Positions 17,987-26,221 of a DNA stretch of 64,000 nucleotides are shown here, piece after piece. The stretch is from positions 372,001-436,000 of the forward strand of contig NZ_CACZTX010000001.1 of NCBI RefSeq assembly GCF_902784195.1. Direction: 5' to 3'. Each line of letters begins with the position of its first letter. Position 1 is the first letter of the stretch. The notes below the pieces were generated by a model. That model saw only the letters and a program-made list of their open reading frames with translations, ran no database searches and was not told the origin of the DNA. The DNA is from an uncultured Methanobrevibacter sp. GTDB taxonomy: Archaea; Methanobacteriota; Methanobacteria; Methanobacteriales; Methanobacteriaceae. The translations under genes were made by a program, and so were the position numbers.

Positions 17987-20110
17987 ATGGATTTTAATGA
18001 ATATGAGTACAATAGCGATTATAATGATGAAGATGACTTGAATGATGAGATAAAAAGGATAGTCCCTGATACAAGTGCAATCATAGAAGGAAATGTAGAG
18101 AAAATAATAAAAGAAAAAGGATTGAACTATCCGGAAATCATCATACCAGAAGCTGTAATCGCTGAACTTGAACATCAAGCTAACAATCAAAGGCCAACAG
18201 GAATCAGAGGTCTTGAGAATGTAAAGAAACTTCAGGATTTAGCTGAAATCGGTGAAGTATCCATTAGAATAACCGGCAGAAGGCCTACCAAGTTTGAAAA
18301 GGACAATGCAAAGCTTGGAGAGATAGACGGATTAATCAGAGATGTGGCTAAGGATGAACTTGCACTACTATTAACAAGCGATAAGATTCAAGCAAAGACT
18401 GCAGAGGCACAAGGAATACCTACAATCTATTATGCACAGGAATACAAAGGTGCAATAGACTTGAAAATAGCTAAATTCTTTGACGATGACACAATGAGCG
18501 TTCATTTAAAGGAAAATGTTGTGCCAATGGCTAAAAAGGGTAAGCCAGGACATATTGAACTTGTAAAGCTCGCAGATGAGAAATTCACATACAAGCAATT
18601 GGAAGCGATTGCAGAGGAAATCCTTGAAAAGGAAAGATACGACCCAAAAACATATTTGGAAGTGGACAAGCAAGGTGCTATTGTAGTCCAATCAAGAGAC
18701 CTTAGAATATCAATAGCAAGACCTCCATTTTCAGAAGCACTTGAAATAACTGCAGTAAGGCCTGTAGCTGAAGTCTCACTTGACCAATACCACTTATCAA
18801 GTCAATTGATTGAAAGATTGACAAACAGTGCAAGAGGAATATTGATTTCAGGTTCACCTGGAGCAGGTAAAAGTACATTTGCTCAGGCAATAGCTAAATT
18901 CTATGATGAAGATTTAAACAAGGTAGTTAAAACCATGGAATCTCCAAGAGACTTGCAGGTTGGAGATACAATCACCCAATATGCTCCTCTTGAAGGGGAT
19001 ATGGAGAACACTGCAGACATATTGCTATTAGTAAGACCTGACTTCACCATTTACGATGAGCTTAGAAAGAATCATGACTTCAAGATATTTGCAGACATGA
19101 GACTTGCAGGTGTAGGAATGATTGGTGTTGTTCATGCAACAAGGCCTATCGATGCAATTCAAAGGATTGCAAGCAGAGTGGATTTAGGTACCATCCCATC
19201 AATCGTAGACACTACTATTTATATTGAAGATGGTGAAATATCCGCCATTTATGAAAACAAGCTTACAGTAAAGGTTCCAAGTGGAATGGAAGAAAGAGAC
19301 CTTGCAAGACCAGTGATTGAAGTGAGGGACTTTGAAAGCGGAACCTTGGTTAATGAAATCTACACTTACGGTGAACAGACCATTGTAATGGATATTGGCA
19401 TGGTTGAACAGTCCAAAAAGGCAAATAAAAAGGACAAGACTCCTGTCCAATTGATTGCTGAAAGGGAAATCCTTAAAACCATGAAAAGAATAGCTCCAAA
19501 GGCATCCATTGAAGTGAGCATGGAAAATGACAGAAGAGTTAACATTTACATCACTGAAAAGTACATTCCTAAAATCATTGGAAAAGGCGGTAAAAGAATA
19601 ACCGAACTTGAAAATGAGATTGGAATAAGCATGAATGTTGAACCTCTTGAAAAGGCACCTGACAGCTTTGCTGAAAGACTTACAAAAAGGTCTAAAAAAT
19701 CAAAAAAGGATAAGAAAGACAAGCATAAGAAGTCAAAAAAGTCCCAATTGAAGGAATATAATGATAATATGGATGATTACATTATCGATGAAGGCAAGAA
19801 GGATTACAGCAAGGACAATTACTTTGACTTAAGTGAAGAAGAAGAGGATTATGAAGAAGGAGAAACATCTGAATTCTATTATGAAGTCTTTGAACTATAT
19901 CCAGAAATAAGAAAGGATCATCTTGTATTGCCTATCGGAAAGAAATTCGTAGGAAGTTCATTTGACATTCTTTTAGAGGACAAGTACATGTTCACTGCAA
20001 CCGTAGGCAAAAGGGGCTATGTAAAGCTTCATAAGAACCTTGACCTGACTGATGAAATCATAGACGGTTTGGATAATGGCTTAAGAGTTGTTGCTCGAGT
20101 TAGAGATTAG
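17987..20110 (+). CDS. PIN-domain ATPase with KH domain (PINA family)
   Basis: 707 aa. Order: N-terminal PIN domain (about 25-145, with VPDTSAIIEG), a type II/IV secretion-like ATPase core with Walker A GSPGAGKST (near 288) and acidic Walker B region, then a KH RNA/DNA-binding domain (about 520-560, IIGKGGKRI), a Lys-rich linker (KKSKKDKKDKHKK) and an acidic C-terminal part. The Sulfolobus homologue is a hexameric ATPase that helps branch-migrate Holliday junctions with Hjm/Hjc; the same role is inferred here. It has a near-consensus Shine-Dalgarno (AAAGGAGGTG). Whether the PIN site is catalytic here is unclear. Confidence 0.85.
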   Translation: MDFNEYEYNSDYNDEDDLNDEIKRIVPDTSAIIEGNVEKIIKEKGLNYPEIIIPEAVIAELEHQANNQRPTGIRGLENVKKLQDLAEIGEVSIRITGRRPTKFEKDNAKLGEIDGLIRDVAKDELALLLTSDKIQAKTAEAQGIPTIYYAQEYKGAIDLKIAKFFDDDTMSVHLKENVVPMAKKGKPGHIELVKLADEKFTYKQLEAIAEEILEKERYDPKTYLEVDKQGAIVVQSRDLRISIARPPFSEALEITAVRPVAEVSLDQYHLSSQLIERLTNSARGILISGSPGAGKSTFAQAIAKFYDEDLNKVVKTMESPRDLQVGDTITQYAPLEGDMENTADILLLVRPDFTIYDELRKNHDFKIFADMRLAGVGMIGVVHATRPIDAIQRIASRVDLGTIPSIVDTTIYIEDGEISAIYENKLTVKVPSGMEERDLARPVIEVRDFESGTLVNEIYTYGEQTIVMDIGMVEQSKKANKKDKTPVQLIAEREILKTMKRIAPKASIEVSMENDRRVNIYITEKYIPKIIGKGGKRITELENEIGISMNVEPLEKAPDSFAERLTKRSKKSKKDKKDKHKKSKKSQLKEYNDNMDDYIIDEGKKDYSKDNYFDLSEEEEDYEEGETSEFYYEVFELYPEIRKDHLVLPIGKKFVGSSFDILLEDKYMFTATVGKRGYVKLHKNLDLTDEIIDGLDNGLRVVARVRD

Positions 20111-20150
20111 AATAATATAAAATTATGATCATTTAAATAGAGGAGATTAG

Positions 20151-20921
20151 ATGAAGATAGGAGCTTCAATGTTAGCGACCGAAGACAGAACAATAGAAGA
20201 AGCTTTAGAATACTTTGACAGCAATAAGTATATAGATTATGTTGAAATAGTCCATGATTACCCTTATAGGGAAATCAATGATGACAATGAACTGATAGAC
20301 CTCATTAACTCATATGACTTGAAATACACTATTCACGCTCCATTCATAGACATAAATATCGCTTCCTTGAATCCTGCAGTTGCAGATTTTTCAGTAAGGG
20401 AAATTGAGAGATCAATAGACCTTGCAAACATGATTGACAGCAATCTTGTTGTTGTTCATCCAGGAATTCTTGGATTCCATGGAAGGGGAAAGGAAGACTT
20501 GGTCTATCAAATATCAGAGAAACATCTTGAAGTCATCGGCAACTATTCAAAAGATTGTGGAGTTGATGCATGTATTGAAAACCTGCCGAACATTACTGAC
20601 TTCATGTTTATGGATGTGAATCAACTGAATGATACATTAGTCAAGCTTGACCTTCCTATGACTATGGATATAGGTCATGCCCATACAAATGGCTTCACTC
20701 CAGATGAAATTTACTTCGACTCAATTAAACACATACATGTGCATGATAATCCTGGCGATGATGACACACACCTTGCATTAGGTGATGGGACTTTTGATGT
20801 AAATGGGTTCTTTGATGTTTTTACTAAGAAAAAGTATGATGGCATCTACATGTTAGAGTTAATGTCTGTAGATTTCATTGAAAAAAGTTTGGAATACATG
20901 AAGAATTTAGGATTAATCTAA
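20151..20921 (+). CDS. Sugar phosphate isomerase/epimerase-like TIM-barrel protein
   Basis: 256 aa of the xylose-isomerase-like TIM barrel family, which includes endonuclease IV. Metal-binding positions are recognisable: HAPF (about 63), VVHPG (about 103), IENLPN (about 143), DIGHAH (about 175) and HVHDN (about 201), with a late Glu in YMLELMS. It follows the PINA gene by 40 bp on the same strand. Substrate unknown; it could be an isomerase or a DNA repair enzyme, and the short length argues for the former. Confidence 0.75.
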   Translation: MKIGASMLATEDRTIEEALEYFDSNKYIDYVEIVHDYPYREINDDNELIDLINSYDLKYTIHAPFIDINIASLNPAVADFSVREIERSIDLANMIDSNLVVVHPGILGFHGRGKEDLVYQISEKHLEVIGNYSKDCGVDACIENLPNITDFMFMDVNQLNDTLVKLDLPMTMDIGHAHTNGFTPDEIYFDSIKHIHVHDNPGDDDTHLALGDGTFDVNGFFDVFTKKKYDGIYMLELMSVDFIEKSLEYMKNLGLI

Positions 20922-21024
20922 AATATTAACTATACAAATTAGCATATATAAAAAATAAGAGATTTAATTATAATTATAATAATTACAGAAATTCAAAAAT
21001 TACACAAATAAAAAAGGTTAGAAT

Positions 21025-22326
21025 ATGTGGAATGAAGAAATTGAATGCATGTCAAGAGAAGACATTTTTGAACTTCAATTGAAGAAGTTGCAGGCTACTG
21101 TAAAAAGGGCATTTGACAAGATTCCTTTTTACACTGAAAAGTACACTCAAGCAAATGTTTTCCCTGAAGACATAGAAACCTTAAAGGATATTGAAAAGTT
21201 GCCGTTCCTTACTAAAGATGATTTAAGAGCATGTTATCCATTTGGAATGTTTGCAGTCGATAAGAAGAAAATCATAGAGGTACACTCCTCTTCAGGAACT
21301 ACTGGAAAGCCTGTTGTAAGCGGATACACCCAAGGTGACATAGACAATTGGGGAGAAATCGTTGCAAGAGGGCTTACCATGATGGGCCTTGATGAAGACG
21401 ACATAATACAGAACACACACGGTTACGGATTGTTTACAGGAGGATTCGGTGTTCACTATGGCGCTCACAGATTAGGAGCTACAATCATCCCTATTTCAAC
21501 TGGACAGACCAGAAGACAAGTTGAAATCATGGCAGACTTCGGAAGTACCTGTCTTATCGTCACTCCATCCTATGGTATCTACTTAGGAGAAGTTGCTAAG
21601 GAAGAGGGAATAGATTTCGATGAAATTGGTCTTAAAGCTATAGGTTTCGGAGCTGAAATGTGGACAGCTGAAATGAGAGACAGAATCGAAGAGACATTTA
21701 AGACCAAAGCTTATAACATTTACGGCCTTACAGAATTGATGGGTCCAGGTATTGGTATGGAATGCTGTGCACAGAACGGCTTGCACATTGCTGAAGATTT
21801 CTTCTATCCGGAAATCATTGATCCAAAAACTGGAATCACATTACCTGAAGGCACTCACGGTGAATTGGTATTGACCAACCTTGAAAGAGAAAGCATGCCT
21901 GTAATCAGATTCAGAACCAAGGACCTCACTGCACTTCACTATGACACTTGTGAGTGTGGCCGAACCCTTGCAAGAATGGAAAGGATTACCGGCAGATCAG
22001 ATGACATGATTAAAGTGAAAGGAGTTGCTGTATTCCCATCACAAATCGAAAAGGCGCTTCTTAAGGTCAGTAACATCGAGCCTCACTATCAAATCATTGT
22101 TACAAGACCGGATATAATGGATGAAATTGAAATTAAAGTAGAAGCTTCAGAAGCTCTTTTCTCAGACGACATCAAAGAGATGATGGGTGTAAAACGTAAA
22201 ATTGGTGAATACATTCAAAATGAGATTGGAATTGCAGTAAATGTTAGTTTAGTAGCACCTAAGAGCATTCCAAGAAGCACAAAAGGTAAAATACAAAGAG
22301 TGATTGATAAACGTAATTTACATTAA
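21025..22326 (+). CDS. paaK: Phenylacetate-CoA ligase (AMP-forming)
   Basis: 433 aa, normal length. The adenylate loop is HSSSGTTGKPV (about 90-100), followed by YGLTELMGPG and the C-terminal GRSDDMIKVKGVAVFPSQIE with the catalytic Lys region KSIPRSTKGK. In methanogens these ligases activate aryl acids for reductive carboxylation to aromatic amino acids. It is paired with an ACT protein 15 bp downstream, the usual arrangement. The ribosome site is AAAAAAGGTT. Confidence 0.92.
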   Translation: MWNEEIECMSREDIFELQLKKLQATVKRAFDKIPFYTEKYTQANVFPEDIETLKDIEKLPFLTKDDLRACYPFGMFAVDKKKIIEVHSSSGTTGKPVVSGYTQGDIDNWGEIVARGLTMMGLDEDDIIQNTHGYGLFTGGFGVHYGAHRLGATIIPISTGQTRRQVEIMADFGSTCLIVTPSYGIYLGEVAKEEGIDFDEIGLKAIGFGAEMWTAEMRDRIEETFKTKAYNIYGLTELMGPGIGMECCAQNGLHIAEDFFYPEIIDPKTGITLPEGTHGELVLTNLERESMPVIRFRTKDLTALHYDTCECGRTLARMERITGRSDDMIKVKGVAVFPSQIEKALLKVSNIEPHYQIIVTRPDIMDEIEIKVEASEALFSDDIKEMMGVKRKIGEYIQNEIGIAVNVSLVAPKSIPRSTKGKIQRVIDKRNLH

Positions 22327-22341
22327 TTAGGGAGTTTTAAA

Positions 22342-22776
22342 ATGTATAAAATAACACAATTATCCATATTTTTGGAAAACAAAAGAGGGAATCTTTATAA
22401 CACATTAGATTTGCTTGCTGCAAATGACATAAACATAAGAGCTTTATCATTAGCAGACACAACTGAATTCGGTATTTTAAGATTGGTTGTTCAAGACCCT
22501 ATAAAAGCTAAAAAAATACTTGAAGAACACTGGTACATTGTTAAAAACACTCCAATCGTTGGAGCTGAACTCGATGATACCCCTGGTGGATTGTCTTCTG
22601 TCTTAAAGATATTGAATGATGAAGAGATTGATCTTGAATATCTTTATGCATTCACTCATGAAAAGACTGAAAAAGCTATTCTATTATTGCAAGCAGAAGA
22701 TTTGGACAATCTTATAAACATTTTAACTGCTTATAAGGTTCCTCTTGTACCAGCTGAAGAAGTTTATAATTTATGA
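22342..22776 (+). CDS. Tandem ACT-domain protein
   Basis: 144 aa with two ACT folds (about 3-70 and 72-140; LSIFLENKRGNLYNTLDLLA and SSVLKILNDEEIDLEYLYAF). ACT domains bind amino acids. Proteins like this sit next to PaaK and indolepyruvate oxidoreductase genes in many archaea and probably sense an aromatic amino acid. It lies 15 bp after paaK with GGGAGTTTTAAA before the ATG, so it is cotranscribed. Confidence 0.88.
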   Translation: MYKITQLSIFLENKRGNLYNTLDLLAANDINIRALSLADTTEFGILRLVVQDPIKAKKILEEHWYIVKNTPIVGAELDDTPGGLSSVLKILNDEEIDLEYLYAFTHEKTEKAILLLQAEDLDNLINILTAYKVPLVPAEEVYNL

Positions 22777-22978
22777 TTAAATTATAAACTTATTTTCCTT
22801 TTTTTAAAATCAAATTAACCAATCCATACGAAAAATCTTTTTTAAAATATTAATTGATTAAAAATAGTCTAAAAGTAAAAAAAATAGATAAAAATAGTTA
22901 AAATAAATAAAATACTCTTTTTAAAAAAATGATAAAAATTGATAAAAAGAAATAATAAAAGAATAAAGAAGATAATCA

Positions 22979-23932
22979 TTATTCTTCTTTTAGACTTTCT
23001 CTAACTTCTTCTGTAAGTTTTCCAATCTGTTCAGCAGCTGATTGGAACTTTTTAGTCTCATAATCATTCATATGAATAGGAACAATCATTGCATTTCCCT
23101 TTTCGGATAAAACAGAAGGAACACCTAATGAAACTCCCTTGACACCAGCAATTTCACCATCCAAATATAAGCTTACAGTCAATATCTTATGGGAATTTGT
23201 AATGAGTGTTATGATCAAGTTGGAAATAGCATATGCAGGACCATATTCAGTAGCTCCCTTTTTGGAAATAATAGTGTTTCCTGCATTTCTAAGAGTCTGA
23301 ATGATCTCCCTAATGTCCAATTCCACCTCTCTAATAAAGTATTTCAAAGGGATACCACCAATGGTGGTTGAACTTAAAAGAGGAACCATATTGTCTCCAT
23401 GCTCACCGATAACCCTTGTATGGATTTCACTGCTGTTGATGTTTAATCGTCTTGCAAAGTAATTTTTGAGTCTTAAGGAATCCAAGTGGTTTCCTACACC
23501 AATGACCTTGTCTCTATCGAAACCTGAAGCGTCCAAAGCGATTGTGGTCATTACATCCACAGGATTTGTTGCAACTACTATAATGGCATCTGGAGCATAT
23601 TTAGCCACTTGTCTTGCATAATTTGATACGATTTTTCCATTGACAAAAGCCAAATCCCTTCTGCTCATCCCCTCATGCCTTGGAGCACCTGCAGAAATCA
23701 ATACAATTTGGGAATCTGCAAGATCTTCATAATTGCATGATGGGAAGAGTAAACAATCAATATCCTCAGCAGCCAATGCATCATACATGTCATAGCTTTG
23801 GCCCTTTGCCTTGTCAATGCTTTCAGGTCTTGCAAACAATACAACTTCAGTTATTGTATCTGCTCTAGCCAATTTGAAAGTAACGTTTTTACCTATTACA
23901 CCGGTTGAACCCATTACACTAACCTTTACCAT
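22979..23932 (-). CDS. mdh: Malate dehydrogenase (LDH-like)
   Basis: 317 aa. NAD(P) loop GSTGVIGKN (about 8-16), catalytic loop APRHEGMSRRDL with the Arg that selects dicarboxylates rather than a lactate-type Gln, ATNPVD, and the catalytic His in IGEHGDNMVPL. Interconverts malate and oxaloacetate in the incomplete reductive TCA branch. Strong ribosome site TAAGGAGGCAAATT. The stop is embedded in a near-palindrome (AAGAAGATAATC/ATTATTCTTC) that is probably the terminator. Confidence 0.93.
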   Translation of the reverse strand: MVKVSVMGSTGVIGKNVTFKLARADTITEVVLFARPESIDKAKGQSYDMYDALAAEDIDCLLFPSCNYEDLADSQIVLISAGAPRHEGMSRRDLAFVNGKIVSNYARQVAKYAPDAIIVVATNPVDVMTTIALDASGFDRDKVIGVGNHLDSLRLKNYFARRLNINSSEIHTRVIGEHGDNMVPLLSSTTIGGIPLKYFIREVELDIREIIQTLRNAGNTIISKKGATEYGPAYAISNLIITLITNSHKILTVSLYLDGEIAGVKGVSLGVPSVLSEKGNAMIVPIHMNDYETKKFQSAAEQIGKLTEEVRESLKEE

Positions 23933-24052
23933 AATTTGCCTCCTTAAGATTAATTTTAATTAAAACAATAAATTACTTATATAGTTATATTATTTTATTT
24001 CTAATAAAAATAGTTTACTAAAAATAAAACAAAATGAATTTTAAAATAATAT

Positions 24053-24143
24053 AAAAAAAGATAGTTTTTAAAACTTAAAGTATAAGAATTCAAAAGAATT
24101 CTTAACTTTAAATTTTCATTACTTGGAGTTTGAAATAAACTCT
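24053..24143 (-). ncRNA. Predicted antisense sRNA of module 2
   Basis: On the minus strand a TATA element (ATTATATATTT, about 24173-24164) lies about 25 bp upstream of hairpin 1 (GAGTTT, 5-nt loop, AAACTC; 24142-24126). The next bases, CTCCAAGTAATGAA (24128-24115), are perfectly complementary to the leader and Shine-Dalgarno of the small ORF at 24256-24375. A 16-bp stem with AAAA-type loop and one bulge follows (24111-24075), then T7 at 24059-24053. The design matches the predicted RNA at 28184-28284. Transcription is inferred; it might instead be the 3' end of the small-ORF mRNA. Confidence 0.5.
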
Positions 24144-24255
24144 AACATATATTCTATTTTTAGAAATATATAATCTTTATTATTTTGAAGGTAAAAAACT
24201 ACCCAATGAAAATATTAAACAAAAATTTTTTAAAATTCGACAACAGATTACAAAT

Positions 24256-24375
24256 TTATTTCATTAGCATTATGAAAATCTTCAAGATTTCTAATGAATA
24301 TTTAAGAATATCTCCAGAACGTTCTCTAAAGACCCCAAATGAATATTTAAGAATATCTCTAATTTTGGTTTTCAT
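24256..24375 (-). CDS. 39-aa amphipathic peptide, candidate type I toxin (module 2)
   Basis: ATG 24375 follows TTGGAGGCATAAA, a near-ideal Shine-Dalgarno (GGAGG, 6 nt spacing); TAA at 24258-24256. The peptide is basic and amphipathic with an internal duplication: DILKYSF at residues 7-13 and DILKYSL at 22-28, ending in IFIMLMK. The ribosome site is covered twice: by a 10-bp hairpin in its own leader (24418-24409 with 24384-24375) and by a 14-nt complement downstream (24128-24115). A TATA element at about 24451-24444 predicts a start near 24424 with AAGGTTT. Small size, strong but masked ribosome site and adjacent antisense segment suggest a toxin; the family is unknown. Confidence 0.55.
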   Translation of the reverse strand: MKTKIRDILKYSFGVFRERSGDILKYSLEILKIFIMLMK

Positions 24376-24418
24376 TTTATGCCTCCAAGTAATGAATATA
24401 TTTTCTGCAGGCATAAAA
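24375..24418 (-). promoter_or_regulatory. Shine-Dalgarno-sequestering leader hairpin of module 2
   Basis: TTTTATGCCT (24418-24409) pairs perfectly with AGGCATAAAA (24384-24375), enclosing a 24-nt loop. The stem takes in part of the GGAGG ribosome site and reaches the start codon of the 39-aa ORF. It competes with the 14-bp pairing to the downstream RNA. Confidence 0.6.
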
Positions 24419-24624
24419 AACCTTCAATTGATACTTAATTTTCATTATAAATAAATATTATAGTTTTTTTAGGAGTTAACTTTCATTTTAATTGATATAT
24501 CATAATTATTCAATCAAATTGATGTTATTTCGTAAAAATAAGAGATTTGATTATTGTTTAAATTTAGAGAAAAAATAGTTAAAATTAGAAAATTAGAAAA
24601 AAATAGAAAAAATAAAAAAAGAAA

Positions 24625-24645
24625 AGAATAGATCAAATCTATTCT
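24625..24645 (-). terminator. Ferritin terminator overlapping the stop codon
   Basis: AGAATAGAT, loop CAAA-type, ATCTATTCT; nine-bp stem containing the TAG stop, followed on the minus strand by a T-rich tract. Confidence 0.6.
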
Positions 24646-25136
24646 GCAGTTCCACGACCTGCGAACTCTTCATTGAGTTTGTATAATAAAGAGTTGTCAT
24701 CGCCAGCTAATCTGAGTTTAGCTAAGTTTTCCATAGCGTTTTCTTCTTCTTCAACTTGTTCTTCTACGAACCATTGCAAGAAGTTGTTGGTTGCATGGTC
24801 TTTTTCTTCAATAGCTAAGTCTACTAAATCGTTGATTAAGCCGGTAACCATTTGTTCGTGGGATAAAACATGTTCGAATGCTGCAAGTGGAGATTCCCAT
24901 TCAGTTTGTGGAGCTTCAATTGCAGTAAGGGTTACGCTTGCCCCTCTTCTAATGATGTAATCATAGAATTTCATACCATGTTCTAATTCTTCTGCAGCTT
25001 GTACTCTCATCCAGTTAGCAAATCCTGCTAAGTCGATGTCTTCAAAGTAAGCTGCCATAGATAAGTATAAGTATCCTGAATATACTTCTGCATTTAATTG
25101 AGCATTTAATGCTGCTTCCATTTTTTCATTTACCAT
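24639..25136 (-). CDS. Ferritin
   Basis: 165 aa, bacterial-type non-haem ferritin. Four-helix bundle with ferroxidase ligands in [11 protein letters not shown] (Glu17), [14 protein letters not shown] and [12 protein letters not shown]. Stores iron and consumes oxidant. It sits with two rubredoxins, a usual oxidative-stress and iron grouping in strict anaerobes. ATG 25136 follows AAGGTG. A hairpin terminator overlaps its stop, so it ends a transcript. Confidence 0.95.
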   Translation of the reverse strand: MVNEKMEAALNAQLNAEVYSGYLYLSMAAYFEDIDLAGFANWMRVQAAEELEHGMKFYDYIIRRGASVTLTAIEAPQTEWESPLAAFEHVLSHEQMVTGLINDLVDLAIEEKDHATNNFLQWFVEEQVEEEENAMENLAKLRLAGDDNSLLYKLNEEFAGRGTAE

Positions 25137-25172
25137 AATAACACCTTAAAATTAAAAAATAAAATTTTTATT

Positions 25173-25250
25173 AAATTAAACATTGAAATAATTTAATAAA
25201 TCAAAATCTAGAAAATTTTTTCAAAATTAAACATTGAAATGATAATTTAA
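25173..25250. repeat. Direct repeat between rubredoxin and ferritin
   Basis: AAATTAAACATTGAAAT followed by an AATTTAATAA variant occurs at about 25173-25198 and again at about 25224-25250, a roughly 51-bp tandem duplication in the intergenic spacer that holds the ferritin promoter. Confidence 0.7.
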
Positions 25251-25272
25251 TAATCATGATTTAAAAATTTAT

Positions 25273-25428
25273 TTATTCTTCTACGAAATCTCCTTTTTCT
25301 GCACCGCATAATGGGCAAACCCAATCATCCGGTAAGTCTGCAAAAGCAGTGCCTGGTTCTACACCATTATCTGGGTCACCAGCATCAGGATTATATTCGT
25401 ATCCGCAAATATCACATACAAATACCAT
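25273..25428 (-). CDS. rub: Rubredoxin 1
   Basis: 51 aa. The single iron is held by CDICGY near the N-terminus and CPLCGA near the C-terminus; the [14 protein letters not shown] core is typical. Electron carrier for peroxide or oxygen detoxification (rubrerythrin or flavodiiron partners). Strong ribosome site AAGGTGAATAAA before ATG 25428. It lies 54 bp downstream of a second rubredoxin on the same strand, likely one transcript. Confidence 0.95.
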   Translation of the reverse strand: MVFVCDICGYEYNPDAGDPDNGVEPGTAFADLPDDWVCPLCGAEKGDFVEE

Positions 25429-25482
25429 TTTATTCACCTTCGATTAAATTTTAAGAAAGTAGTATCATAAAGTTTAAATCAA

Positions 25483-25641
25483 TTATAATGCTTTAAACAT
25501 GTTTTTAACAGCACCACATAAAGGGCATCTGAAATCATCAGCTACATCTTCCCAAGCAGTTCCTGCAGCAACATCTCTTCTAGATTCACCTTTTTCAGTG
25601 TCGTATACGTATCCGCAAATAGTACATTTGTATTCAGCCAT
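25483..25641 (-). CDS. rub: Rubredoxin 2
   Basis: 52 aa with CTICGYVYD and CPLCGAVKN cysteine pairs. It differs from its neighbour in the middle: a basic SRRDV replaces the usual acidic DPDNG loop, so it probably serves another partner. GGAGG lies 8 nt before ATG 25641. The tandem pair probably arose by duplication and divergence. Confidence 0.95.
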   Translation of the reverse strand: MAEYKCTICGYVYDTEKGESRRDVAAGTAWEDVADDFRCPLCGAVKNMFKAL

Positions 25642-25745
25642 AGTGTTAACCTCCAATAACTAATTAATAATATCTTTAATTCTAATAATATATAAATTGT
25701 TTTATTTTATTACAACTTATTTTAAAAAACAGCAAAAAGCAATAA

Positions 25746-26156
25746 TTATTTAACTAAAATTACAGGAACTTTAGAGACTTTTAAGGCATTTTCAGCTACA
25801 CTGCCAATTTTAGAATAATCAATATTCTCTTGCGTTTCCATAGACTTTCCAAAAGCTCCAAAGACAGCAATGTCAGGGTTTATCTTTCTAATCATTGTTG
25901 CCATGTCCTGAATAGGATCTGCAGTGATGATATGCTCAACTACAACAACATCCTTTTCCTTTCCTTTAGCTGTAATCTCATCCAAAACCGCTCCGCCAGC
26001 ATCATCCAAGTCATCATATGTGAAGTCCAATGCAAAATCCATAACGTATAAAGCAGAAATCTTTGCACAGTATTTGCTTGCCAAATCAATAGCCAAATCA
26101 ACTGCCTTGTCTCCACATTTGGAACCGTCGCTAGCAACTAAAATATTCTTAAACAT
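25746..26156 (-). CDS. Universal stress protein (UspA family)
   Basis: 136 aa, single Usp domain. It starts MFKNILVASDGSKCGDKAVD and ends with the nucleotide-binding pattern FGAFGKSME and GSVAENALKVSKVPVILVK. Probably binds ATP and responds to stress; the exact role is unknown. Stands between rubredoxins and atwA on the same strand. Confidence 0.9.
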   Translation of the reverse strand: MFKNILVASDGSKCGDKAVDLAIDLASKYCAKISALYVMDFALDFTYDDLDDAGGAVLDEITAKGKEKDVVVVEHIITADPIQDMATMIRKINPDIAVFGAFGKSMETQENIDYSKIGSVAENALKVSKVPVILVK

Positions 26157-26221
26157 AGTATCATCTTAAAAAGAATAAAAATTATTGATTAAAAAATAAT
26201 GAAAAATAAAAAATTAACTGA

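Noticed and set aside
24185-24454. Plus-strand open frame of 89 codons over module 2
   Set aside because: No ribosome site; it is the reverse of the 39-aa minus-strand ORF, whose start has GGAGG and whose codon pattern explains the repeat.
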